From NCBI GenBank assembly GCA_013397695.1, contig VYZI01000840.1:8990-72989 (forward strand): a stretch of 64,000 bases of DNA. The letters are read 5' to 3'. Position numbers and translations under genes: made by a program. The notes beneath the pieces are model-generated. The model was given only the letters and a program-made list of their open reading frames with translations, had not been told where the DNA came from and made no database searches. Source of the DNA: Centropus unirufus. Its lineage: Eukaryota; Chordata; Aves; Cuculiformes; Centropidae. The stretch's first letter is position 1; each line of letters begins with the position of its first letter. This document shows, in pieces, positions 1 to 10,670 of this stretch.

Positions 1-396
1 ATATACTTTATTTATATTTATATTCATATTTAGAGTTATATTTATAGATACATTTATATTTATATATAAAGCGCATATCACCATATTGATAAACATTCTT
101 TGGAACCACTCTGAGCGCAGAGGTGAGGACAGGGTTCACCCTCAGCACCTGTTTCCAACCAGTTTATAAAGAAAAAAGCCACAAGACTTTGCTGCCAGCC
201 GACTCGGCTGGTGTTTGATCCCGCTACTCCATCGGGGGTAGCGCCCCGTGGTGTCCCTTGGGTGCTGAGAAGCTGATGTGCAGGTGCTGGGCAGCTGGGG
301 GGGCCTGGGGGAGACCTCCCCAAACTCTCCAAGGTGCCAGTGAGGACCGTGCTCCGTGCCCCCCTGGGCTCAGGTAGTGGGGTCTCACCCTTTCAG
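1..396 (+). other. DHX58 intron, partial
   Basis: Non-coding sequence before the first recognised acceptor. The first 75 bases are a TTATAT-rich low-complexity run. The rest shows no domain or repeat that I recognise. Confidence 0.7.
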
Positions 397-513
397 ATCT
401 GTGCCAACCTGGACACTGAGAGAATCACCTCAGCGCAGGAGGAGGTGCAGCTCCTGCGGAGCCACGTCCCCCAGCCCAGGAAGCAGTACGACTTGTGCCA
501 GGAGAGGGCTCAG
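397..513 (+). CDS. DHX58: DHX58 coding exon, first in window (Hel2i region)
   Basis: The acceptor ccctttcag ends at 396 and the donor CAG|gtgagg follows 513. The exon has 39 codons, phase 0 at both ends. It begins ICANLDTE and ends QERAQ, aligning with the LCANLD...QYNLC segment of mammalian LGP2. No upstream exon is recognisable in 1-396, so the window opens inside an intron. Confidence 0.93.
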
Positions 514-3500
514 GTGAGGGGCAGCTGCTCGGAGCCGCAGGGGTGGAAGATGGTCCAGAGGAGGCCATGGAGATATCCAAGGGCTGGAGAATCTCCTGGA
601 GGAGGCCAGGCTGGGAGAGCTGGGGTTGTTCAGCCTGGAGAAGAGAAGGCTCTGAGGAGACCTTAGAGCAGCTGAAAGGGGCTCCAGGGAAGTTGGGGAG
701 GGGGGTCTTGATCAGGGAGTGCAGGGAGAGGATGAGGGGAAATGGCTTTAAATTGGGAAGGGGGAAGATTTCGATTAGACATTAGTGAGAAATTCTTCAC
801 GATGAACATGGGGAGGTCCTGGCCCAGGTTGCCCAGAGCAGTGGTGGCTGCCCCATCCCTAGAGGGGTTCAAGGCCAGGTTGGACGGAGCTTGGAGCAAC
901 CGGATCCAGTGGGAGGTGTCCCTGCCCATGGCAGGGGGGTTGGAGCTTTGCGGTCCCTTCCACCCTAAACCATTCTAAGATGAGATGCCCAAGCCCTGCG
1001 GGCTGTGTCTCCACCTGCTCAGCTCAGACCAGGGTGAGGAATGGGGATGCCACAACCATCTGGGTCCTGCCCTGCACAATCCCATAACCCTGGCCCAGGC
1101 GCTGTGGGCTGTGACATGAGGCTGTGCCGAGCAATGTCCCCAAATCCTCATGTCCTGGGGACCTCTCTGCTGCCAGGACCCCTTTGGTGAGCAGCTGAAG
1201 AAGGTGATGGAGCGGATCCAGGAGTACTTGGAGATGCCCAGCCTGCCGCAGGACTTCGGCACGCAGATTTATGAGCAGCGCATCGTGGAGCTGGAGAAGA
1301 GGGGTGAGAAGCTGGGGGTGTGGGTGCGTCAGGGCAGAGCTGGCAGCCACCGAGCCCGGCTGTGACCGCGACGCACCTTGTCCCTCACCAGCAGCAGAGA
1401 TGTTTTGTCGCAAGACGCGGGCGTGCGCCCTGCACCTACGCAAATATAATGATGCGTTGCTGATTAACGACACGGTGCGGATGGTCGACGCCTTCCAGTG
1501 CCTCCAGCAGTTCTACGCCACCGAGAGGGACATGAAGGACCCCACCGAACAGTTCCTCGCTGCCACATTTGAAGGTAACGGACAGGCCTGGAGGGGGGGT
1601 GGGTGCTGACTGCATCTGGGGAGTGGGGCCCCCCCCTGAGACCCCACTCGCCTGCACAGAGAACAGGGTGAGTCTGCAGGCGCTCGCTGCGGACCAGCGC
1701 TATGAGAATCCCAGGCTGACCAAGCTGGAGGAGATCCTGCACGAGCAATTCCAGCCCCACGGCACTTCCCGTGGCATCGTCTTCACCAAGACCCGGCAGA
1801 GCGCCCACAGCCTGCTCAGCTGGCTGCAGGACACGGCCACGCTCTGCGGGCAGCACATCAGGGCTGCCGTCCTCACGGGCGCTGGCTTCAGCAACCAGAC
1901 CAAGCCCATGACGCAGGTGAGCAGAAGGTGAGAAGGAGCTGGAGAGGGATCCCTACCCCGCTCCGCACTCTGTGTGCGCTGCAGGTGCTGCCCAGGGCTG
2001 CGAGCCCTAGGCGGCTGCTGAAGCATCACCTTCTTCTCCCCCCAGAAGGAGCAGCAGGGTGTGATCAAGCTGTTCCGTGAGGGAGCCCTCAACCTGCTCT
2101 TCTCCACCAGCGTGGCTGAAGAGGGCTTGGATATCCCCGAGTGCAACATCGTGGTGCGCTATGGGCTGATGACCAACGAGATTGCCATGGTGCAGGTAGC
2201 TGCCTGGGCTCCCTCTGGCCACTCTGGGGGGACACCCTAAAGCCACGGGGGTGGGACACGGGGGCTCTTGCATCCTGCGTCTGCTGGCAGCTCCTTGGGG
2301 ATGACCCAGCCCCTGGAAAAGCGTCGTCTTGGTGGGGTGTGCGGAGTGGATCCATCCTCACTGGGGGGAATGGGGAGACAAAGGGGGTCAACCGTGGTCC
2401 CCCTCTGCTGAGGGCAGTGCCTGGCCCTTCTGCTGCAGGCCCGGGGCCGTGCCCGTGCCGAGAACAGTGTCTACTCTGTCCTCGCCAAAGCCAACAGCAG
2501 AGAGGTCTCCCGCGAGCTGCTCAATGAGGACCTCGTGGAACTCATGGAGAAGGCGATCGGAGCAGTGCAGGCCATGCCTGAGCAGGAATACCACCTCAAG
2601 GTGACTTCTGGGGGCTGCCCTGAGCAGCTCCTGCCCACGTCTGCTGCTCGGGCACTGCCCTCTGCGCCCTGCTTCTGGCTGCCTGCTCACCCCTTGGGGC
2701 ATCACCAGCTCCAGGGAGGCAGCACCAGGGTCTGTGCCCACCCTGCCCTGCCCATCACAGAATTGTGAAGGTTGGAAAAGACCTCAAAGATCACCCAGTC
2801 CAACCATCGGCTCAACCCCACTGTGCCTACTAAACCGTGTCCTGAAATGCTGCCTTTAGACGTTTTTTGAACCTCTCCAGGGATGGAAACTCCACCTGAG
2901 CAGCCTCTGCCAGGGTTTCAGGAAAGAAATTGTTCCTAATATCCAATCTAAACCTGCCCTGGTGCACCTTGAGGCCGTTTCCTCTTGTCCCATCACTTGT
3001 TATCTGGGAGAAACAGCCTCCAGCCGCGTGGCTCACGCTCCCAGGATTTCTGAAGTCTGTGTGTCTTGCCGTGTGCGCTGTCTGTCTGTGCCCATTGCCT
3101 TGTGCTGACCGCTGCCCTCCCCGTTCCACTTCCCCTGTCCTTCCCTGCAGATCCGGGAGCTGCAGCGAGCTGCTGTTGCCAGCTGGTTGATGAAGGAAGC
3201 CAGGATCAGCGAGAGGCGACACCAGCATGACCCAGATGCTGTCTGCCTCTACTGCGTCAGCTGCAACACGGCAGTGTGCCGCGGCGGAGACATCCGCATC
3301 GTGGAGGGCATGCACCACGTTAACATCAACCCCAGCTTCAGGTAGGGACTGGGAGCTGGCAGGGCAGACCCCGGCTGTCTGGAGTCACCGATCTGAGCTG
3401 CTGTGGTCTCCACCTGGGATAGACAGGGGGTGGCAGCAGCCTGCTGCCAGCTCTTTCTCAGGATGCAGGGCCCAGGGGGGTCTGTGAGGTTTTGTGGGAT

Positions 3501-4214
3501 AAATTTCCTTACTGGAAGAGTGGTGAGGTGTTGGCAGAGGCTGCCCAGGGCAGTGGTGGAGTCTCCATCTGTGGAGGGGGTCAAAAAAGGGTGTGATGCT
3601 TCAGGACATGGGTTGGTGGGATTGGGCTGGCAGTTGGAATGGATGATCTTTGAGGTCTTTTCCAACCCAAATGATCCTGTGACTATGGGAGCACGCGTGC
3701 TGCCCTGTTTCTGTCCCCTGGCCCCTTGTCCTTTGAGTGCCTTTTGGCCCCTTCCTTGCAGGTTGTATTACAGAGCTTGCTCTGGCAAAATGCAGTTCCA
3801 GAGGACGTTCAAGGACTGGGAGCCTGGCTGCCGCATCGCGTGCAGTGGGTGCAGCCAGGTGAGTGTGGCACGTGCCAATGCCCCTGTGGCCTGAGCCCAT
3901 TTGGAGCTGGGTGCCTTGTGCTGCCCGAGGAACGAAGCTGGGCATGTCTCCACAGGGAGACAGCAAGGAGCTGCCTCCATCCCAAGGGATGCTGTGCTAT
4001 GGGCTGAGTGCCTGTCCCCTCCCTGCCCACACAGGAGTGGGGGATGGAGATGATCTACCGGCACGTCAATCTTCCCATCCTCTGCATCAAAAACTTCGTG
4101 GTGGAGACGCCGACTGAGAAGAGGAGGTACAAGAAGTGGAGTGCTGTGACGTTCCCCATCAAGGAGTTTGACTACTTGGAGTACTGCTCCAGCGTCCATG
4201 AACAGTCCATCTAG
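397..4214 (+). CDS. DHX58: DHX58 (LGP2), RIG-I-like receptor helicase; 5'-truncated by the window edge
   Basis: Nine coding exons (397-513, 1177-1303, 1392-1574, 1660-1916, 2046-2195, 2439-2600, 3151-3341, 3762-3858, 4035-4214) join in frame into 487 residues ending at a TAG. LGP2 is about 680 residues in mammals, so roughly the first 190 (helicase domain 1 with the Walker motifs) lie before the window. Seen here, in order: the end of helicase 1 and the Hel2i insert with ICANLD and QYDLC, the pincer-like region, helicase 2 with GIVFTKTRQSA (residues 181-191), motif V TSVAEEGLDIPE (249-260) and motif VI QARGRAR (278-284), then the C-terminal RNA-binding domain. Its four zinc cysteines are at 367, 370, 423 and 426, with the same 53-residue gap between pairs as in human. 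LGP2 lacks CARDs, binds dsRNA in the cytoplasm, and modulates MDA5 and RIG-I. RIG-I and MDA5 are less likely: the protein ends straight after the RNA-binding domain and the downstream neighbour fits DHX58. Confidence 0.96.
547..978 (+). mobile_element. CR1 LINE 3' fragment in a DHX58 intron
   Basis: It has the CR1 3' series in order: ggttgttcagcctggagaag, gaccttagagcagc, gcccagagcagtggtggctg, ggatccagtgggaggtgtcc, and a degraded tail ccctaaaccattcta. It is 5'-truncated like most avian CR1 copies and lies in the same orientation as the gene. Confidence 0.9.
1177..1303 (+). CDS. DHX58: DHX58 coding exon (Hel2i helices)
   Basis: The acceptor tgctgccag ends at 1176; the donor G|gtgaga follows 1303. 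The exon enters in phase 0 and leaves in phase 1. It encodes DPFGEQLKKVMERIQ and FGTQIYEQRIVELEKR. The DPFG and FGTQxYEQ blocks are shared with mammalian LGP2. Confidence 0.93.
1392..1574 (+). CDS. DHX58: DHX58 coding exon (Hel2i to pincer)
   Basis: The acceptor ctcaccag ends at 1391; the donor GAAG|gtaacg follows 1574. Phase is 1 at both ends. It encodes CALHLRKYNDALLINDTVR, matching the LHLRRYNDALL block of mammalian LGP2. Tandem cag triplets at the acceptor (1390-1396) would allow NAGNAG-type variation that adds or drops one or two residues. Confidence 0.92.
1660..1916 (+). CDS. DHX58: DHX58 coding exon (start of helicase 2)
   Basis: The acceptor cctgcacag ends at 1659; the donor ACGCAG|gtgagc follows 1916. 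The exon enters in phase 1 and leaves in phase 0. It carries YENPRLTKLEEIL, then GIVFTKTRQSAHSLLSWL (helicase motif IV region) and LTGAGFSNQTKPMTQ. Confidence 0.95.
2046..2195 (+). CDS. DHX58: DHX58 coding exon (helicase motif V)
   Basis: The acceptor tctcccccccag ends at 2045; the donor GTGCAG|gtagct follows 2195. The exon has exactly 50 codons, phase 0. It encodes STSVAEEGLDIPECNIVVRYG, the superfamily-2 motif V region. The final Q starts motif VI, completed in the next exon. Confidence 0.96.
2439..2600 (+). CDS. DHX58: DHX58 coding exon (helicase motif VI)
   Basis: The acceptor ctgctgcag ends at 2438; the donor CTCAAG|gtgact follows 2600. The exon has 54 codons, phase 0. It begins ARGRARAENSVY, giving QARGRAR with the previous exon. 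The arginines in this motif contact ATP in the family. Confidence 0.95.
2757..3020 (-). mobile_element. CR1 LINE 3' fragment, antisense in a DHX58 intron
   Basis: The complement of the CR1 end begins with cagaattgtgaaggttggaa and continues through ctccagggatggaaactcca to cctaatatccaatctaaacc. It is a more diverged subfamily than the copy at 547-978. Confidence 0.88.
3151..3341 (+). CDS. DHX58: DHX58 coding exon (first zinc-cysteine pair)
   Basis: The acceptor ttccctgcag ends at 3150; the donor TTCAG|gtaggg follows 3341. The exon enters in phase 0 and leaves in phase 2. It encodes the bridging helix IRELQRAAVASWL and then CVSCNTAV with the first two zinc ligands, followed by VEGMHHVNINPSF, which matches the mammalian VEGTHHVNVNPNF block. 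Opposed CR1 copies lie in the introns on each side. Confidence 0.95.
3484..3689 (+). mobile_element. CR1 LINE 3' fragment in a DHX58 intron
   Basis: It contains ggcagaggctgcccagggca, gtggagtctccatctgtgga and the tail gaggtcttttccaacccaaa. Same subfamily type as 2757-3020, but opposite strand. Confidence 0.87.
3762..3858 (+). CDS. DHX58: DHX58 coding exon (second zinc-cysteine pair)
   Basis: The acceptor ccttgcag ends at 3761; the donor AGCCAG|gtgagt follows 3858. The exon enters in phase 2 and leaves in phase 0. It encodes FKDWEPGCRIACSGCSQ. The C-S-G-C pair supplies the last two zinc ligands. Confidence 0.94.
4035..4214 (+). CDS. DHX58: DHX58 terminal coding exon
   Basis: The acceptor gcccacacag ends at 4034 and the stop TAG is at 4212-4214. 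It encodes EWGMEMIYRHVNLPILCIKN, KKWSAVTFPIKEFDYLEYC and the tail SSVHEQSI. The KKWS block and the FD(Y/F)L end match mammalian LGP2. The 3' UTR runs into CR1-derived sequence about 50 bases after the stop. Confidence 0.95.
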   Translation, partial: EWGMEMIYRHVNLPILCIKNFVVETPTEKRRYKKWSAVTFPIKEFDYLEYCSSVHEQSI

Positions 4215-4261
4215 CACAGGCTCAGCTGGGAAAAGAACCATTCCCAGGCCACCTCCTGGGA

Positions 4262-4405
4262 CACTTCCCAGGGCAGTGGCTGAGTCCCCATCCCTTTAGA
4301 CACTTAAAAACCCTGTGGTTGTGGTGCTGAGGGACACAGCTTAGTGGTGGCCTTGGCGCTGTTGGCCTTCAAGATGATCTTGAAGTTGAACGATTCTGTG
4401 ATTTA
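4262..4405 (+). mobile_element. CR1 LINE 3' fragment in the DHX58 3' flank or UTR
   Basis: It is a diverged CR1 end: cccagggcagtggctgagtc, ccatccctttagacacttaa, ggtgctgagggacac and gaacgattctgtga. It starts about 48 bases after the DHX58 stop. Confidence 0.78.
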
Positions 4406-4729
4406 AGATTCCCGTGGCTCAGGAGGGAGCCTCAGCCCTGGAGCTGCGGCTGGGTTTGACTTTGTGGCAGAAGGAAAAAAGAAAACTGAGGCTGAAAGAG
4501 GCATCCAGCCCCGTGGGTCTGGACGTGGCCGGGCTCGGGAGGGGCTGTGTGTGCCCCTGCCCCAGCTCCGCTTGTCCCCGCGGGGCCCTGGGGCTCGGGA
4601 TGCGGCGGTCCCGGATCCCGGGATGCTCTCCCGCCGCCGGTCGCTAGAGGGAAGCCCCGGCCCGGCCGCGGGATGCGGGGATGCTCCGGGGACTGCGGGG
4701 CTGGACCGGCTGCCCCATCCCTGGGAGCC

Positions 4730-4845
4730 AGCCTGGATGAGCCAGAGAAACCAGATCCAGTGGGAGGTGTCCCTGGCAGTGCGGCTGGAGCTGGGTGGGC
4801 TTTGAGGTCCCTTCCAACCCAACCCATTCCATGATTCTGTGAGAA
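4730..4845 (+). mobile_element. CR1 LINE 3' fragment
   Basis: A short CR1 tail: ccagatccagtgggaggtgt, gaggtcccttccaaccc, ccattccatgattctgtga. Confidence 0.87.
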
Positions 4846-4954
4846 AGGGTGAGGGGTGGCTTTTCCACCCGACTCCGATGGCTGCGGGCGCAGGCGGGGG
4901 CACCTGGATGCCCTGAATCCCCATCCCGTTTCCCCTGGGATTGTGGCACCCCGG

Positions 4955-5215
4955 GACTGCAATGGCTTTTGATTGGAGGGGGGAAGACTTGGATTAGACA
5001 TGAGGAATAAATTCTTGATGATGAGGGTGGGGAAGCCCCAGCCCAGGTTGCCCAGAGAACTCATGGTTGCCCCATCCCTGGAGGTGTTCAAGGCCAGGTT
5101 GGATGAGGTTGGAGCAGCCGGATCCAGTGGGAGGTGTCCCTGCCCATGGCAGGGGATGGAACTGGATGAGCGTTGGGGTCCCTTCCAACCCAAACCATCC
5201 TGGGACGCTGTGACT
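4955..5215 (+). mobile_element. CR1 LINE 3' fragment
   Basis: A CR1 end from ggattagacatgaggaataa through gcccaggttgcccagag and ggatccagtgggaggtgtcc to ccaacccaaaccatcc. It holds the first AATAAA hexamer (5006-5011) downstream of DHX58. Confidence 0.9.
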
Positions 5216-8200
5216 GCAGCCGGCAGGGCTCCAGTGCAGGTGGGCGCTCGGAGCACGCGTGTGGCTCCTGCCTGACTTTGAAGGCAGAGGTTTCTGCTGT
5301 AATGAGGCAGAGCCCAGTTTCAGGCGGAGTTGTCCCCTGGGGGGACAGGAAACCAAGCTCCTGTTCGTCAGAATTTGGGTAATGAGGCTGTTTGAGTTAT
5401 TTGTAGCTCTCGTGGGTTCAGATGGCCTCTCCTACCTCTCCCCAGGCAGAGTCCCTCCTTCAGGGACCCCAGATCGTTTTGCTAAGCTCAAATTGTCCTG
5501 ATTTGTGCTCAGGGAATCCAGACTGGGAGTTAATCTGATGGGTGCCTGCAGCACAGGGCTCTACAACCTCTCACCAGCCTGGATAGATCTGGTTGTCCAA
5601 TTTGGTCCCCAAAGCCTGAATTTCTACATTGATCCAAACATGCTCATTTTTTAAGGGGTGCACCTGACCCCATGGGATAAAAGGTCAGGAGAGCACTGCT
5701 CTGGGGCCTCTGTGGGTTTTGCAAGTGGATCTTCACCCAGCCTCTGCTTCCTCCTCCCTGTGCGCCTCTGTTTTAATGCCACCCTCCCCCAGCTTCTCCT
5801 TCTCAGGGCCTCGGTCACCTTGAGCCTGGCAGCAGGGAGCAGCTGAGCTGCAGTGCTTGGTGCTGTGACCTTGGCCAGTGTCCTCCAGAGCCGGTGTCCT
5901 TCAGAGCCAGCCTCGCGGGGCTGGGTGCCCCGGCTGCCCATGGCTGAGCCAGCCCGTGTGAAGGTGCAGGGACACCCATCCCTGTGACCCCCCCATTAAT
6001 CTGGGTGTCCTGGGCATCCTCCTCCAGGTGTGCTGTCCTTGCATCCCTCAGCCCAGGGCAAGGCAGGGGCTGCCGATCACATCCCTCCCACATCGCTGGG
6101 GGCTGGAGAGTGCTGATAAAGTGGGTTTTGGAGCCACAAGGACTCAAGGAGGCTGAATGTCCGTGTTTGCTCAGGTCCTGGAGCTGAGGAGCATCAGGAT
6201 CTCCTTGTGCACCAGCCAGGGGTTTTGCTTTGCACCATTCAGACCCACAGCCAGGGGCTCCTGCTGCTCTCCCTTCTTCTCTCCTCTCTCCCCACACAGC
6301 CCAGGCTCTGGCTCCCCAGAGGGGGCTGCACCCTGCCCTGTGCCACTCCATGCCCAGCCCCACCACAGTGCGAGCATCCCCGTGCTTCCATAGGCAGTGC
6401 CAGAGCTGCCTGGCCCCTCCGGTACCACCGGGCAGGCTTGTCCTGTGATTAAACCAGCCTGAAGCCCCACTTTATCACTCCAATTGCTCTGTCAATAGCC
6501 TGGCATTAGGAAGGGCTGCTGGGCTGGTTCTTGCGCACCGACACATCCCCCGTCAATAACTTCAGGATTTAAGCCTGTGGCTCCAAGCATCTTTGCTTAT
6601 CTCAGCTCCCCACAGCACTTATGTTTCTGGCCATCATAACTCCCAGCCTGGGAGTGGAGACAGGCACCATTAGCCCCACAGCAAACAGCTGCTGCAGCAA
6701 GTTTTGCTGCCACAAAGGTGTTTTCCATCCGCACTTTTGCAGGTAAGCTTCCCCCAGGCTGTCGGGCCAGGGCTTGGCATGAGGACAGGCACCCAAAACG
6801 CACCCGTATTGTCCTTCCCCAGCACCCTCTGTACCTCCTGCAGCCGTGTGTGCTCACAGCCCTCTCCCCAGTGAGAGCAATGGAGCGATTTATTTTTATA
6901 CAGCCCATTTCATTTACCATCAGTGCATCAGAAAGCGACAATTAACCTCTCAATGCACCAGCTGAAAAAAAAAAACCCGGCTCCACTGCTTGGCAGTGCC
7001 TCAGATTGGCCCTTTCCCGAGGCTGGGTGTTTAGCAGGGACTTAGAACTCAATCTGTTTAGCTTATCGAAAAGTAGCCTGAGATGTGACTTGATTACAGT
7101 GTGCAAGTACCTTCCCAGGGAGAAAACTGCCAGGTATTAAAGGGCTCTTTAAGTTAGCTGGGAGAGGAATAATAAGAACTGAGGGCTTGAAAATAAAGTC
7201 AGACAAATTGAACCTCAAAATCAGGTGCAGGTCTGCAGCAAGGAGGGTGCGGAGAGGCTGGAGAAGGATCCCCCGGCACCCCAAAGGGATGTCCCAGCTG
7301 GACCCTGGGTGCCCAGGGTCAGGATTCCTGACCCGGGGGTGGCTCAATCCTGACCCCATGCAGATGCAGGCGTGGGCAGCAGCATGAGGAGCCTGATGGC
7401 ATCAAGGGTGAGAAGGACAGGGGACTGAATTTTGCTTCCCAAGCACATCTGAAAGTCTCACCGTCGCACAGTATCTCTGCTTGAGCCTGGGAGCACGTCA
7501 GCCCCCCAAGGTGACCTTTCCTGGGACAGCTGGAGCCTCCCTATCTGGACCAGGGGAAATTCCAGCCTACTGAAAATTGCTCATTGTGGAGGAACTCGAT
7601 CCTGAAAACCAAAAAGCTGCCCGTGCCGCTCCTCCCTCCCCTCTGCTCCACGGCTGGCGGCTCGTGGGGGCCTGCGGAGCGTGCAGGGACGCCGTGGTCT
7701 GGCTCTGCTGTCCCCACCAGCAATGCCTGCACGTCTAATGACTCCTGGCCAGGAGTTAATCTCCACTGTTAGCATGTCAGGTTGCCGGCAGATTAAACAA
7801 GGGGATTAGCATCAAACAATTTCCCTCCCGCCCCAAGCAGGGAGGCAGGAAATAGAATCACTGTGGTTTTATTCTGTTTAGGCTATAAAAGCCCCCTGGC
7901 ATGTGGCTGGGTGATGCCAGCCGGGCTGGTGGCACATGGGGAGGTGCCCGGGTGGCTGCAGGGGGTTCTGGTGCCCGTGGGTCCCCACTGGCACCGGGAT
8001 GAGGGTGCTGAGAGCTGGGGCTGCTCCTCCCAGGGGGCTCGGGGAGGTGTCCCAGTGGCACTGGGGTTGGATCAGCTCAGCCCAGTGCCCAGCCACGAGG
8101 TGGGCATGTGCACAGGAGCACAAAAGGGCACAAAAAGGGCACAAAAAGGGCATAAAATCTGGAGCTGGAGAAGGGGGAGACTCCCAGCCCCAGGCTGAGC

Positions 8201-8814
8201 CATGCCAGCACTCTGCTCCCTCCTGCTCCTGCCAGCCCGGGCTCAGCTGGGGATGGCAGAGGATGGAACAGCCTTGCAGGTGCGAAAGCAAATCTGTCTT
8301 CCCAACAGCTCCCAGGTTCCTGAGCCAGGAGACGGTGACGCAGCTCCGAGCTGACAGCTGTGGTGCTGCAGACCTGCCAGCTTTCATGCCAAGCTTCCTC
8401 CCCACCTGCGATCACAGGATCCACTGTCGGCGCCGGGGCACAGCGCTGCCCTCTCAGCCGCTATATAAAAGGTAAAATAAGCCCTCTAATCCAGGGTGTG
8501 TGTTTGATAAAAAGAACTCGCAGAGCTCTGCCTGGGGGCAGGAGCAGAGCAGCCAGCTCTGTGCTTGGCGCAGAGACTCAGCGTCTCTTTGGACCAAAGC
8601 ACCGGGAGGGAGCAGCCAGCCTCACATCCCCGTGTCCTCTTTGGCCCGGATCTCCTCAGTCCCTGGAGGTTGCTCGGCTGCTTTCATCTGAGGAGCATTT
8701 CCAGGGCAGCCAATTCCCTGGAAGCCGAGGAGGATGGGATCACTCGCTGAGATGTGGCAGTGGTTCAGCTGAGCTGGCAGAGGGGCCGGGGGAGGATGCT
8801 CAGCACAGCCTGCA
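5216..8814. other. Intergenic stretch between DHX58 and the ZNF385C promoter
   Basis: No exon or mobile element recognised. 6880-7210 is comparatively AT-rich with simple A-runs. 8106-8155 holds an imperfect tandem of gcacaaaaag. TATA-like strings at 7884 and 8461 have no supporting promoter context. Confidence 0.5.
8106..8155 (+). repeat. Short tandem repeat, about 13-bp unit
   Basis: Three to four imperfect copies of gcacaaaaaggg in a row, ending in gcataaaat. Confidence 0.8.
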
Positions 8815-9102
8815 GGATGGTTGCCCTGGGCAGGGACACCTCCCACTGGATCCGGTTGCTCCAAGCCCCATCCAACCTGGCCTTGAACACCTCCAGGGAT
8901 GGGGCAGCCACCACTGCTCTGGGCAAGCTGGGCCAGGGCCTCCCCACCCTCACAGCAAAACATTTCTCCCTAAGATCTCACCTCAATCTCCCCTCTTTCA
9001 GCTCAAAACCATTCCCCCTCATCCTATCCCTGCCCTCCCTGATCCAGAGCCCCATCCCAGCTTTCCTGGAGCCCCTTTCAGTGTTGGAAGCTGCTCTAAG
9101 TC
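8815..9102 (-). mobile_element. CR1 LINE 3' fragment, antisense
   Basis: Complement of the CR1 end: gggcagggacacctcccact, ggatccggttgctccaagcc, gccaccactgctctgggc, through to tggaagctgctctaag. The terminal attctrtg tail is missing. A long open frame over it (8360-9361) is a by-product of the repeat. Confidence 0.92.
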
Positions 9103-10670
9103 AGGTGCAGTGAGACCCAGAGACAGCTCAGCAGGTGCTGGCACAGCCCAGGACCCACAGGGACCCGCGGCACAAGCTCCAATATCGGAAAATTCCCAAA
9201 CAACATTTCATGCGCTAGATCTCAGGGCTGTGATTCTGCTGAGACCTGGCTTTATAATTGGATCTGTCAGAAACCCGTCACACTTAATGTGCAGCTGCCA
9301 ACACGCCGTGCGGCTCCTCGCCCCTCTCCCTGCCCCTCAGCGGGCAGAGCCTTGTTCCTGATGCGCCCATCACCCCATCCCTCTGCAGAAACAGCCCCAG
9401 GTGCTGCTGCCCAGCCTGGCCCAGGGGATGTGGTGGCTCATCCCACCCATTCCAGACACCGAACTCTCATCATGCAACTTGCCAAGAGCTCTCCCCTCCC
9501 TCCCAGGTTGGGTAGACTGGGAATATGTGATCTCCTGTCCCGTGCCAGAGCTGCCAGGTACAATTGCAAGTTCCTGTATAAAGAGTTTTGGCACCCAAGG
9601 GCCGTGGAGATCAGCGCCAGGCTGATGGGTGCTCCCGGTCCTCCGCACCTCCGTGCTGGCTGCTTCTCCTCCTGCAGCCGGGGTCATTGTGGAGGGTGAT
9701 TTTTCTTTGGCAGTTTGTTTCCCTCCTGCAGTTCAGCTGCTGTTACCTAAATCAGGGCATGGTGGGATGATGGCAAAGAGAGAGAAGCTCCTTTTCCTTC
9801 CCATTCCACGTGGGACCACACGCAGGTTCATGGAAGTTCTTTGATGCTGTTTCCCCTCTTTGGTGCGGAGCGAGAGGTCGCAACCCCTTCCAACCCCTTG
9901 GTCAGGTCAGACTGTGCCTCCCACCCTTTCCCAAATTCCCAATGGAGGTGCTGGGATATGTGGGGCTTCTGAGGGAACATTCCAGGAAAAGGCCAGGATT
10001 TCTGGTTTCTCTCTCTGCCCCAAGGACCAACAATCAGGGCTGGGCACTGGGAAAATCGGGCTGCCTGGAATCTTCCAGCTTGCACCTGGGAGCAGGATGG
10101 TGCAGGTCAGCCCCTGCTTTGGCTTGGTGACCACTCGAGTTTCATCCCACGGTGCCTCAGTTTCCCTCTCCACCACTGGGAAAGGTGGTGGGATGCTGCC
10201 AGTGCCAAGGCCATGGAAGCGTCACCGAGGCGTGGGAGCCCGGCAGCGTGTGGCAGCCAAGGAGGAGCATGCCCGAGTGTTCTTCACCTGAGTAATCAAA
10301 CCCTTCACCCAGGGTTTGATTAAAGGCCACAAAATGTTATCTTTGATTTTTTTTCACTTTAGTTTTTGTTCCCTTCATTTGTCCCTCGGAGATGAGGGCT
10401 GCTCTGGTACTTATTAGTCACAAAGCCCTAACCTCGCGCTGCGTTCTTGCTATCTGAGAAATGAATTATTAATGGTGCATTAAACAGAGACTGGAAAGGG
10501 GCTCTGGGACACTGATAATCAGGAGCTAATTGAGGAAGAAATGAGATACCACTCCCGGTGCAGAGCAAGGACTGTGCAGGGCTGTGATACCAAAGGTGAC
10601 CCCGCTGCAAGTCCTGGGCTGAGTGCATCGGGCCCTTCCTGCACGACCCTCACTGATGGGTCATGTTGTC
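9103..10670. other. Intergenic stretch
   Basis: No gene or mobile element recognised. 10290-10520 is relatively AT-rich unique sequence. Confidence 0.45.

Noticed and set aside
4432..5256. 274-codon reverse open frame
   Set aside because: It mostly covers two CR1 ends on the opposite strand, with GC-rich filler.
8461..8468. TATA-like tatataaaag, possible promoter
   Set aside because: There is no exon, initiator or CpG context downstream; A/T runs like this are common here.
8360..9361. 333-codon forward open frame
   Set aside because: Its central part is an antisense CR1 copy and the rest has no recognisable domain or splice context.
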